Assembly (NCBI GenBank): GCA_964568355.1
Contig: CAZMRK010000191.1
Location: 1-26,354 of the forward strand
Reading direction: 5' to 3'
Length of the DNA: 26,354 nucleotides
Source of the DNA: JAJPJX01 sp964568355
GTDB lineage: Bacteria; Acidobacteriota; Terriglobia; Bryobacterales; Bryobacteraceae
Made by a program: the position numbers and the translations under genes. Each line of letters starts with the position of its first letter. Position 1 is the first letter of the stretch. The notes beneath the pieces are model-generated. The model was not told the DNA's origin. It did not search any database and worked only from the letters and a program-made list of their open reading frames with translations. This document shows positions 13,619 through 20,966 of the stretch, piece after piece.

Positions 13619-14836
13619 CTACGGAAGCGTATACGTCAAGCCCATAATGAACTGCAGCGACCATTTCCGGAAACCCGGAGGCGGATTGTTCAGGAATGTA
13701 TCCGACGTCCCCAGGTTTACGCTGAAGCGCTTATATACCGGCATCAGCAGCGAGGCGCTCGCCAGCCCCGAATAAGCTTGCAGGTTGTTCCATGCGGGCG
13801 TCACGGAAAGCTGCTGATTGAAGAGGATGCCGCGTGCGAACTTGCGGTTGTACGTTTCGCCGAAAGTCGAACCGAACAGTTGTTGGTTGGCGTAAGGGCT
13901 GATGACAAAACCGGGAGGAAGGCCGGGAAGTGCGTCGGTGATGAAACGCTGTCCGACATACGTCAGGCTGGCCTTCAGGTCCAGTTCCTCATTGTCGTTC
14001 TTGATCGCCGTCCAGCCGATTCCTCCGCCATAGGTCTGCTGCAAACTCAGGCCTTGCGAGAAGTTGTGGTCCAGGGTCATCTGTCCGAAGGCGAACACCC
14101 GGGGAGTGAAGTATTCATCCCGTTCCAGGCCCAGATGGTAAATCTCGGTTTTGAGGTCCGGGACGCCGGGCTGCGAGAGGGTCCCGTAAGAGGCGTTAAA
14201 GTCGATCATGGTTCGATTGCGCCGGTCCAGCCAGGCTTCGGTGGGCAGCGCGCGCACCAGGGAGATGGCGCCCGTGAAGGTCCGGCTATGCTGCGTGGCT
14301 TCCACCAGCGACGCCCCGCCCGTAATCGATCCAGCCCACGCCTCCCGCCACCCTGCCTGATGCATCACCGCCCGCTGGAACGTGTTTTCTTCGATCACGT
14401 ATGCGGACTCGGTTACGGGAATCGTCTGCGGAGCCTGCCCCTCCTTCGGACGAACTTCCAGCTTCTGATCGGTCATCGTAACCGCGCCCTGCGGAATCTT
14501 GCTGGCGTCTTCGTGCTTGCCCAGCCTTACGCCTTTCTCCACGACCGCGAATTGCTGCGCCGAATGCAGTTCCTTGATCTTGGCCCAGTCCACCGTGATC
14601 TCACCGAGCATGTCGCTCTTGAACGTGACCGATGCGCCCGTCGATCGCACGAACTGGCCTACCAGGCGGTCGCCGTTTGTGAAAACCAGAACATCCGGCG
14701 CCGGAGGCGGAGTCGCGGGCGCCGGTTGCGCATGCATCGACGGCGCCAGGCACGACAACACAACGAGAATGGCAAAGGAAAAAAATGGAATAACGCGAAA
14801 CGAGAATGATCTCCGAAGTGTCCGCAGGGAAGCCAT
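13619..14836 (-). CDS. DUF481 family outer-membrane protein, exported
   Basis: The protein has about 405 residues. A long signal peptide (RVIPFFSFAILVVLSCLAPSMHAQ) is followed by a Pro/Ala-rich linker. A small SH3-like segment, LVFTNGDRLVGQFVRSTGAS and FKSDMLGEITVDWAKI, is typical of this group. The C-terminal DUF481 region looks like a beta-barrel of alternating strands ending WSLQFIMGLTYTLP. DUF481 proteins (YdiY-like, called salt-induced) sit in the outer membrane; the cargo is unknown. The ATG at 14836 is chosen because a -10-like TATGAT lies 7 nt before it; upstream ATGs at 14848 and 14845 are in frame and cannot be excluded. Confidence 0.82.
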   Translation of the reverse strand: MASLRTLRRSFSFRVIPFFSFAILVVLSCLAPSMHAQPAPATPPPAPDVLVFTNGDRLVGQFVRSTGASVTFKSDMLGEITVDWAKIKELHSAQQFAVVEKGVRLGKHEDASKIPQGAVTMTDQKLEVRPKEGQAPQTIPVTESAYVIEENTFQRAVMHQAGWREAWAGSITGGASLVEATQHSRTFTGAISLVRALPTEAWLDRRNRTMIDFNASYGTLSQPGVPDLKTEIYHLGLERDEYFTPRVFAFGQMTLDHNFSQGLSLQQTYGGGIGWTAIKNDNEELDLKASLTYVGQRFITDALPGLPPGFVISPYANQQLFGSTFGETYNRKFARGILFNQQLSVTPAWNNLQAYSGLASASLLMPVYKRFSVNLGTSDTFLNNPPPGFRKWSLQFIMGLTYTLP

Positions 14837-14843
14837 AAAATGC

Positions 14844-14849
14844 ATCATA
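14844..14849 (-). promoter_or_regulatory. -10-like TATGAT, 7 nt before the start codon (minus strand)
   Basis: On the minus strand TATGAT is followed by GCATTTT and the ATG at 14836. If used as a promoter, this site makes the two upstream in-frame ATGs untranscribed, which supports the shorter start and a leaderless mRNA. Confidence 0.45.
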
Positions 14850-14900
14850 CCTGAGAGAGCAGTTGTGAATTCAATCTTTTGTCGTAACAGGGGCTCGCGC

Positions 14901-15284
14901 TCAACTGTCTGATTTCGTACGAGGCGCGATGAAGCTGATGCGGGCCGGCTTCGCTGGCGGCGGCACCTTCATCACCTTGCAGACCAGTTGCACGGATTCC
15001 ACTGCGGAGATCACACGCGCGGTGTTGCGATTGGCATCTGTCCCGCTCATCACCAGCACCTGTGCCGTGGGCGAGAAGAATTCCAGCACGCGCACCGTTT
15101 CGCCGCCCGTGTGGCACAACACCACCAGCTCTTCGTCTTCCTTCAGGGCGCGCTGCATTGCCTGCACCTGTCCCAGGATGACGCTATGGAGGCTGCCGTC
15201 CGGCGCGGCGGGAGAGGGCGCGGGAACCGTGGCGCTGCGCAGTGCCTCCGCCGCCAGTTGTTTGGTCAGATCGCCTAGTGCCAT
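14901..15284 (-). CDS. Hypothetical protein of about 127 residues
   Basis: I do not recognise this family. The frame from ATG 15284 starts MALGDLTKQLAAEALRSAT, has an Ala/Pro-rich stretch, a helix (VILGQVQAMQRALKEDEE) and a compact beta-rich core with ELVVLCHTGGETVRVLEF, QVLVMSGTDANRNTARVIS and SVQLVCKVMKV. A charged tail ends the protein. There is no signal peptide or membrane segment, so it is probably cytoplasmic. The start is supported by a -10-like box 8 nt upstream; a longer in-frame start at 15302 is possible. It lies 21 nt after the amidohydrolase gene on the same strand and may also be read from that transcript. Confidence 0.62.
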   Translation of the reverse strand: MALGDLTKQLAAEALRSATVPAPSPAAPDGSLHSVILGQVQAMQRALKEDEELVVLCHTGGETVRVLEFFSPTAQVLVMSGTDANRNTARVISAVESVQLVCKVMKVPPPAKPARISFIAPRTKSDS

Positions 15285-15292
15285 CAGGCTCG

Positions 15293-15298
15293 ATCCTA
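15293..15298 (-). promoter_or_regulatory. -10-like TAGGAT, 8 nt before the start codon (minus strand)
   Basis: On the minus strand TAGGAT is followed by CGAGCCTG and the ATG at 15284, with no ribosome-binding site. It lies in the short gap after the amidohydrolase stop, giving the small gene a possible leaderless transcript of its own. Confidence 0.4.
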
Positions 15299-15305
15299 GC
15301 ACGAT

Positions 15306-17009
15306 CTATCGGCGATACACTTCCTTGCCGTCCACCACCGTGATCAGTGCTTCGATGCCGCGGATCTCATCCACCGGACACGTAAGAAAGTCTTTCGAGA
15401 TCACTACCAGGTCCGCCAGTTTGCCGGGCTCGAGCGAGCCCTTGCTCTTTTCTTCGAACGAGAGCCACGCTCCGTTGAGCGTCCACATGCGCAGCGCTTC
15501 TTCGCGCGTTACCGCCTGCTCCGGTCCCAGCAGCGAGCCGTCCACCGTCTTGCGCGTAATCGCCATCCACATGCCGAAAAACGGATTGTACGGGTTGATC
15601 GCTTCGCGCGAATCAAAACGGATCATATGGTCCGACCCGCCGGCCACCACCACGCCGGCGTCCAGAAGCGAGCGGAGCGGCAGGAAGTCCTTCATGCGCG
15701 CCGGCCCGAACGCGTCTTTGATCGCCGGCCCGTCGTAATAGTGCCAGGCGGGCTGGCAATCGAACGCGACTCCCATGCGCCGCGCGCGCTCAATCGCCCG
15801 GGCATCGGGAAAATTGCCGTGCGTCACCGTGAAGCGCCGTCCGGCAATCGGCGTCTCGCGGTCGGCCGCTTCATAGGCATCCAGCAGCGCGTCGGTCGCT
15901 CCGCCCCCGGCGGTGTGTGCGGTCATTTGCCACCCCAGCCGTGCGGCGGTGCGCGCCATCTCCACCAGGTTCTCGCGCGGCACGTTCAGCACGCCGCGAT
16001 AGTCCGGGTCCGCATACCCGTAGATCTCCGTATGGGTGCCGTAAGGCTCGCGCAGATAGGCGGTGCCGATCAGGATTCCTCCGTCGGCAACGGTCTTCAG
16101 GGATCCCACTCGAAACCAGTCGTCGCCCCACCCGGTCACAAATGGGATGCGCTCCACCTCCTGCCGCACGTCCGCCGGCGAGCCCTGCGCCGTAATCAGG
16201 TACGTCACGTAACTGCGTACCGTCAATTCTTTCCTGCGGCGCAGTTCCTGATAGACGCGGAAACCGGCGGGCGTCTGCCCCCGGTCGATCGTGCTGGTAA
16301 TGCCTACCTGGTTGTACGCCTTCTGCATGCTCTTCAAGGCCCAGACCAGGTCGTCGTGCGTGGGCTGGCGAAGTTGGCGCAGCTTGGCTTGCAATTGCCG
16401 CGCGCCCAGCACCAGGCCCGTAGGCTCGCCCCTTTCGTCCCGAATGATTTTTCCGTTGGGCGGCTGCGGCGTGTCGCGCGTGATCCCCAGCTTGGCCAGC
16501 AGAGCGGAGTTGAATACCGACGCGTAATCGTTGTCGGTCATCGCCAGCCGGCCCTGAGAAGCGGCGTCCAACTCGTAGCGTGTCGGATAGCGGCGGTCTT
16601 TCAGCCGCGTGGAGTAGACCTTGGGGACGAAGATCAGCTTGTCGGCGGGAGTGCTGGCGGCGAGCTTTCGGATGTACGCCTGCACTTCCGCGATCGAGTG
16701 CATGGAGGGAATCGGCCCGTCCTTCTCGCTCAACGCCGCGCCGATCGGGTGAGTGTGGCTGTCCTCCAGTCCCGGCAGCACGCACTTGCCCGCCAGATCC
16801 ACCCGGCGCGTAGCCGGCCCGGCGCTGCGCAGCACCTCCGCATTGCTGCCTACCGCCAGCAGCCGGTTGCCCCGGATGGCCACTGCTTCCGCGGTCGGAT
16901 GCGCGGCCCACATCGTGACGATCTTTCCGTTGTAATAGATGACATCCGCGGCAGGCTGTGCGGCCAGGCAGGAGGCCCACAGCAGCAGCGCGATCGCGCG
17001 CAATCCCAT
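15306..17009 (-). CDS. Exported YtcJ-like amidohydrolase (amidohydrolase family 3)
   Basis: The 567-residue protein, from ATG 17009, begins with a signal peptide MGLRAIALLLWASCLAAQ, so it acts outside the cytoplasm. The amidohydrolase features are VIYYNGKIVTMW, the metal-binding HxH in GLEDSHTHP (His85 and His87), a TAHTAGGGATDALLDAYE block, FTVTHGNFPDA, and GGSDHMIRF with the late metal Asp. The C-terminus GSLEPGKLADLVVI is the usual composite beta-domain signature. Family members hydrolyse amide or ester bonds in small molecules; the substrate is unknown. The start ATG overlaps by one base the TAA of the upstream small gene (TAATG), a sign of translational coupling. Confidence 0.86.
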   Translation of the reverse strand: MGLRAIALLLWASCLAAQPAADVIYYNGKIVTMWAAHPTAEAVAIRGNRLLAVGSNAEVLRSAGPATRRVDLAGKCVLPGLEDSHTHPIGAALSEKDGPIPSMHSIAEVQAYIRKLAASTPADKLIFVPKVYSTRLKDRRYPTRYELDAASQGRLAMTDNDYASVFNSALLAKLGITRDTPQPPNGKIIRDERGEPTGLVLGARQLQAKLRQLRQPTHDDLVWALKSMQKAYNQVGITSTIDRGQTPAGFRVYQELRRRKELTVRSYVTYLITAQGSPADVRQEVERIPFVTGWGDDWFRVGSLKTVADGGILIGTAYLREPYGTHTEIYGYADPDYRGVLNVPRENLVEMARTAARLGWQMTAHTAGGGATDALLDAYEAADRETPIAGRRFTVTHGNFPDARAIERARRMGVAFDCQPAWHYYDGPAIKDAFGPARMKDFLPLRSLLDAGVVVAGGSDHMIRFDSREAINPYNPFFGMWMAITRKTVDGSLLGPEQAVTREEALRMWTLNGAWLSFEEKSKGSLEPGKLADLVVISKDFLTCPVDEIRGIEALITVVDGKEVYRR

Positions 17010-17368
17010 TAGGTCTGCCTGGCTTTGACAGCCATCGAATATTGGGTGAGCCCGCTGCGGCAAAGGTATTCGAGCAGGAGAATCATCTTGTGCTCATGGT
17101 TCTGGCTGCATTCCAGGGGGACAGCATTCGGGTGTGGTGTAGCCGCCGGAAGCGCGGCGCGCCGGCATCGCTCAAAATGGGCGATCCCGTCCGCCAGTTG
17201 CCCGCGGCTGCATTCTCCCCGGCCCGGCGTCTCCAGGATGCAGGATCCCAGAAACTCCGCGATGTACCGAAGTTCGTCGGCCGATAGACCTTGTAGAAAT
17301 CGGCGGGCTACTCTGCGCTTGCGATGGCCCACGCACTCACTCAGCGCGATGACCAAGGTACTTCGCAC
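17009..17368 (-). CDS. Hypothetical protein, translationally coupled to the amidohydrolase
   Basis: A 119-residue protein starts at GTG 17368, which has a strong GGGGGAGGAG ribosome site about 9 nt upstream. Its stop overlaps the next start (TAATG). The N-terminal half is basic and helical (HRKRRVARRFLQGLSADELR and YIAEFLGSCILE), and the C-terminal half contains a Cys/His-containing NAVPLECSQNHEHKMILLLE. I cannot name a family. The clear ribosome site and the coupled stop/start argue that it is a real gene and not a chance frame. It may be a small accessory protein for the amidohydrolase. Confidence 0.6.
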   Translation of the reverse strand: MRSTLVIALSECVGHRKRRVARRFLQGLSADELRYIAEFLGSCILETPGRGECSRGQLADGIAHFERCRRAALPAATPHPNAVPLECSQNHEHKMILLLEYLCRSGLTQYSMAVKARQT

Positions 17369-17466
17369 TCTGCCAGGCTCCTCCCCCGTACGGAATCATA
17401 CCTGCTCTGTTGCCTGTATTATGTCCGAACAAACTTCGGATGGCAAGGGGATTCGCTGAGGATTCC

Positions 17467-17913
17467 TCACCGTGGCGGAGAAGAGGAATTCTTCTGGGAG
17501 CGGCGTAATTCCAGGATCAGATCCATGACCCGCCGTTCGATTTCGTCGCGAATTTTGCAGTGAATGTCGTATTTGACACCAATCGGATCGGCCACTTTCC
17601 ACTCCCGCACCGGTCCTGGCATCGGTTCGAGCAGCAGTTCTCCGCTCATGTTGACGACCAGGTCGAACTGCGCTCCGCCGAGCTGCCGCAGGCTCTTCGG
17701 AAAATGATCGCGCAGATCGATGTTCTTTTCGTCCATGGCCCGCAGTGTATCTTTCGCTACGTATACAGCGGGGGCCAGACCCGCGCTGGCGGCGACGATG
17801 ACGTCCCCGCCGTACTTCTTGGCGAATCCTTCCGCCATCTGGCTGCGGCAGGAATTGCCCAGACACAGAAACAGCACGCGTGCCTTACGGGTGCCTGCAC
17901 CGTTTCCGCTCAC
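17467..17913 (-). CDS. Low-molecular-weight phosphatase family protein (ArsC/LMW-PTP fold)
   Basis: This 148-residue protein has the P-loop of the family, VLFLCLGNSCRSQMAEGF, with nucleophile Cys17 and Arg23, and the late acid Asp109 in WKVADPIG. It therefore keeps the phosphatase machinery. The pair of resolving cysteines that thioredoxin-coupled arsenate reductases carry mid-protein is missing: the equivalent stretch reads VVNMSGELLLE. A phosphatase is thus more likely than an arsenate reductase, although databases may label it ArsC. Its ATG overlaps the pdxT stop by 4 nt (ATGA), making it the last gene of the vitamin B6 operon. A link to B6 phosphate metabolism is possible but is only inference. 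Confidence 0.8.
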   Translation of the reverse strand: MSGNGAGTRKARVLFLCLGNSCRSQMAEGFAKKYGGDVIVAASAGLAPAVYVAKDTLRAMDEKNIDLRDHFPKSLRQLGGAQFDLVVNMSGELLLEPMPGPVREWKVADPIGVKYDIHCKIRDEIERRVMDLILELRRSQKNSSSPPR

Positions 17914-18488
17914 AGTTTCTCCAGGAATAGGGAGTGTACCCGCGTATCCTTCGTCAGTTCCGGGTGAAACGTCGAGACCAGGTGCCGGCCCTGCTCCACC
18001 AGCACCGGCGTGTCCAGGTAGCGCGCCAGCACCCGTACGCCCTTGCCTACGCGGCGAATGATCGGTGCCCGGATGAACACCGCCTCCAGATCGCCCGGCT
18101 CCGTGCGTGTTGCGAACTCCTCTTCGGGCGTCACACTGGTCACCCGGCTGTCCACTTGGCGGCCGTAAGCATTGCGCTCTACATCGATATCCATCAGTTG
18201 CAGGCTCTCCTGCCGCGGGCGCGTCACGCTGTTCGCCAGCAGGATGGCCCCGGCGCAGGTTCCGAAGACGGGCTTGTTCCGTCCGAACTCGCGCAGGGGC
18301 TCCAGCAGCCTCTCGATATGCAGCAGCTTCAACATGGTGGTGCTCTCGCCGCCGGGGAGAATCAGCCCGTCCACCGCCTCCAGGTCCGCCGCGGTCCGGA
18401 CAAACACCGGCTCCGCTCCCAGCTTCTCCAGGGTCTTGCCGTGGGCTTCAAAATCGCCTTGTAGCGCGAGCACGCCGACTTTGCTCAT
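17910..18488 (-). CDS. pdxT: Pyridoxal 5'-phosphate synthase, glutaminase subunit PdxT
   Basis: PdxT splits glutamine and channels ammonia to PdxS for making PLP by the DXP-independent route. The 192-residue protein is a class I glutaminase: VGVLALQGDFEAH at the start, GLILPGGESTTM, the nucleophile Cys78 in FGTCAGAILLA, and His175 and Glu177 in STFHPELTKD. All three catalytic residues are present. The start codon lies right after the pdxS stop with no gap, and the 3' end overlaps the phosphatase gene by 4 nt, so the three genes are almost certainly translated from one mRNA. Confidence 0.96.
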   Translation of the reverse strand: MSKVGVLALQGDFEAHGKTLEKLGAEPVFVRTAADLEAVDGLILPGGESTTMLKLLHIERLLEPLREFGRNKPVFGTCAGAILLANSVTRPRQESLQLMDIDVERNAYGRQVDSRVTSVTPEEEFATRTEPGDLEAVFIRAPIIRRVGKGVRVLARYLDTPVLVEQGRHLVSTFHPELTKDTRVHSLFLEKL

Positions 18489-19373
18489 CTACCAGCCCCG
18501 GGTCTGCAGTAGCTCGGATTCGGGCAGCTTGGAAACATCCAGGCCGGCCATGCCGATTCCCAGGTCTTCGCTGGCTTCGAGCAGTTTCGCCGGATCGTTG
18601 TAGTAGGTGGCAGCCTTGACGATCGCCTTGGCGCGCGCTTCCGGATCCGAGGACTTGAAGATGCCCGATCCGACGAAGACCGATTCGGCGCCAAGCAGCA
18701 TCACCAGCGCGGCGTCGGCCGGCGTGGCAATCCCGCCCGCCGAAAAATTCGGCACCGGCAGCTTGCCGTGCTCGGCCACCCATTCCACCAGTTCGAGCGG
18801 CGCCTGGAGATTCTTGGCCTCGTGCACCAGTTCTTCCTTGCCCAGCACCGTAAGCTGCTTCATCTCTTTCTGGATGGTGCGCATGTGGCGCACCGCCTCG
18901 ACGATGTTGCCCGAGCCGGCCTCGCCCTTGGTGCGGATCATGGCCGCTCCTTCCGCGATGCGCCGCAGCGCCTCGCCCAGATTCCGCGCTCCGCAGACGA
19001 ACGGCACTTTGAAGCCGCGCTTGTCGATGTGGTGCTCTTCATCCGCCGGGGTGAGCACTTCGCTCTCATCGATGTAGTCCACGCCCAACACTTCGAGCAC
19101 ACGAGCCTCGGCGAAATGGCCGATGCGCGCCTTCGCCATGACCGGAATGCTGACCGCCGCCATAATCTCGCGGATCTTGCTGATGGGCGCCATGCGCGCC
19201 ACTCCGCCCTCTTTGCGAATATCGGCGGGCACGCGCTCCAGCGCCATTACCGCCGCCGCTCCGGCCTTCTCCGCGATCACCGCCTGCTCCGCGTTGGTGA
19301 CGTCCATGATGACGCCGCCCTTCAGCATCTCCGCCAGGCCAACCTTCACTCGAAACGTTTCGTCCAAAAACAT
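18489..19373 (-). CDS. pdxS: Pyridoxal 5'-phosphate synthase, lyase subunit PdxS
   Basis: PdxS builds PLP from ribose 5-phosphate, glyceraldehyde 3-phosphate and ammonia and forms a dodecamer that docks PdxT. The 294-residue sequence is highly conserved. VGLAEMLKGGVIMDVTNAEQ contains Asp24, IPVMAKARIGHFAEA contains Lys81 (first Schiff-base lysine), and MIRTKGEAGSGN contains Lys149 (second lysine). VPNFSAGGIATPADAALVM and ESVFVGSGIFKSSDP form the phosphate sites. The ATG at 19373 has a GGAGG ribosome site about 5 nt upstream, in the 15-nt gap after the regulator gene. Confidence 0.97.
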   Translation of the reverse strand: MFLDETFRVKVGLAEMLKGGVIMDVTNAEQAVIAEKAGAAAVMALERVPADIRKEGGVARMAPISKIREIMAAVSIPVMAKARIGHFAEARVLEVLGVDYIDESEVLTPADEEHHIDKRGFKVPFVCGARNLGEALRRIAEGAAMIRTKGEAGSGNIVEAVRHMRTIQKEMKQLTVLGKEELVHEAKNLQAPLELVEWVAEHGKLPVPNFSAGGIATPADAALVMLLGAESVFVGSGIFKSSDPEARAKAIVKAATYYNDPAKLLEASEDLGIGMAGLDVSKLPESELLQTRGW

Positions 19374-19388
19374 AAAGCCTCCAAACTC

Positions 19389-20885
19389 TTACACCATGGC
19401 CGGCGCGGGTTCGATTCCACGACTCGCGCGCGCCCGCTCCAATGCCTCCGCGAAGATCCGTCCCAGAATCGAAACGCCCTTGCGGATCTCCTCCGGCGTC
19501 AGGCCGGCAAAACTCAGTCGCAGGCCGCCCGGTTCGAACCGCGATACGGCGAAATACCTGCCCGGCAGATAGGTGATGTTTTCCCTCTGCGCCTTGGGCA
19601 GCAATTCGCCGGCATCGAGCGGCTCCGGCAGCCTCACCCACAGGTTCATTCCACCCTGCGGCCGCGTGAAACGCGCCTCCGGCGGCAGGAAATAGTGGCA
19701 CGCGTCCAGTACCGCTTTCAGGCGCTCCGCGCCTGCTGCGAGCATCCGGCCGCGGTGCTCTTCCAGCCGGCCCGATTGGGCAAAGCGCAGTAGCACCGCC
19801 TGCGAAAGCTGGTCCGTATGTAAATCCGAAAGCTGCTTGAGTCGCGCCAGGCAGGCCAGCAGCGGCTTCGGCCCCATCACCCATCCCACCCGCAGACCGG
19901 GGAAGGTGATCTTCGAAAAACTGCGCAGCAGCACCACATCGCCGGTCTCGTCCAACTGCTTCAGCCCCGCGATCGCCTGGCCTTCATAACGCAGTTCTCC
20001 GTACAGGTTGTTTTCGATGACCACCGTGCCGTTCTCGCGCGCCGCCCGCAGCAGCGTTTTCCGCGCCGCCAGCGGCAGCGTTGTGCCCGTGGGATTCTGA
20101 AAATCCGGCGTGACCACCAGCAGCCGCGGACGATCTCGCCGCAGCACCCGGTCCAGGTACTCCACATCTATCCCCTCGGAATCGACCGGCACGCCAATCA
20201 GCTCGGCGCCTACGGCGGTGAACAGATTCTTCAGGCCGGGATAGACTGGGTCTTCCAGCACCACTTTATCGTGGGGTTTCAGTAGCACGCGCGCGATCAG
20301 GTCCAGCGCCTGCTGGCATCCGCTGGTGATCATGAGATCGTCGCTGGGCTTGGCCCACTGCCGGCTCCGCGCGCTCTCCAGAAGATACTGCCGCAGCGGC
20401 TCATAGCCGCTGGGCGCGCCCAGTTGCAGCACTTCGGCAAAATCCTGCCCCTGCATTACCTCTATGCAGCTATCGCGCAGGGCGCCCAGCGGAAAAAGCT
20501 GTTCGGATGGCCGCGACGCGGCGAAGCTGATCGCGCTGTTGCCGGCCGCCGGCGCCGGCCCGGTGCTCAGACCTTCGAAACGCGGCAGCAGGCTCTCCCA
20601 ATCGACGCCGTTGGCGCCGGGCGCCGGACCGCCGATCACGAAGCTGCCGCGGCCTACGTGCGAGGCGATCAGGCCGCCTGCTTCCAGCAGCTCATAGGCC
20701 GCTGCTACAGTGGACCGGTTCAGGCCAAGTATACCAGCCAATTCTCGAGTGGCTGGTACACGTTCTCCGCGAGCTAATTGGCCGGATTGGATGAGCTGCC
20801 CAAAATACGCTTGAAGCTGGCGATACAGAGGGACTTCGGACTCCGGATCGAGATCGGGGCGGGGCAGCATCGCGTCAACTACCAT
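19389..20885 (-). CDS. pdxR: MocR/PdxR-type regulator (GntR helix-turn-helix plus aminotransferase domain)
   Basis: About 498 residues. A GntR winged helix (PLYRQLQAYFGQLIQSGQLA through GRGSFVIGG) has the recognition helix NRSTVAAAYELLEAGGL. It is linked to a fold-type I aminotransferase domain with DLMITSGCQQALDLIARVLL, TPDFQNPTGTTLP and the PLP-lysine motif SFSKITFPGLRVGW. MocR proteins use PLP as effector, and PdxR members control pdxST; this gene lies 15 nt upstream of pdxS, so that role is likely. Unusually it heads the operon in the same direction instead of facing it. The Asp expected to hold the PLP ring (EDxxY) is Asn here (IENNLYGELRY). In-frame starts at 20909 and 20870 are also possible. 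Confidence 0.88.
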   Translation of the reverse strand: MVVDAMLPRPDLDPESEVPLYRQLQAYFGQLIQSGQLARGERVPATRELAGILGLNRSTVAAAYELLEAGGLIASHVGRGSFVIGGPAPGANGVDWESLLPRFEGLSTGPAPAAGNSAISFAASRPSEQLFPLGALRDSCIEVMQGQDFAEVLQLGAPSGYEPLRQYLLESARSRQWAKPSDDLMITSGCQQALDLIARVLLKPHDKVVLEDPVYPGLKNLFTAVGAELIGVPVDSEGIDVEYLDRVLRRDRPRLLVVTPDFQNPTGTTLPLAARKTLLRAARENGTVVIENNLYGELRYEGQAIAGLKQLDETGDVVLLRSFSKITFPGLRVGWVMGPKPLLACLARLKQLSDLHTDQLSQAVLLRFAQSGRLEEHRGRMLAAGAERLKAVLDACHYFLPPEARFTRPQGGMNLWVRLPEPLDAGELLPKAQRENITYLPGRYFAVSRFEPGGLRLSFAGLTPEEIRKGVSILGRIFAEALERARASRGIEPAPAMV

Positions 20886-20948
20886 ACCATAATGGCTGGG
20901 TCGGAACAAGCCAATTCATAGCTCCTTTGGGCCACCCCCGCATTTTGA

Positions 20949-20954
20949 TACACT
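20949..20954 (+). promoter_or_regulatory. -10-like TACACT, 12 nt before the start codon
   Basis: TACACT lies 12 nt before the ATG at 20967, implying a leader of only about five bases. It lies in the 81-nt divergent region between the regulator gene and the RidA-like gene. Confidence 0.35.
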
Positions 20955-20966
20955 GAAGCAAATCGT

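Noticed and set aside
15627..17012. Long plus-strand frame opposite the amidohydrolase
   Set aside because: The minus strand has the amidohydrolase metal motifs, a signal peptide and a coupled start, so the plus-strand frame is a shadow.
17467..17913. Thioredoxin-coupled arsenate reductase (ArsC)
   Set aside because: The P-loop fits, but the two resolving cysteines expected mid-protein are absent and no arsenic-resistance genes are nearby.
18768..19793. Long plus-strand frame opposite pdxS and the regulator
   Set aside because: pdxS is extremely conserved on the minus strand; the opposite frame is an artefact of codon bias.
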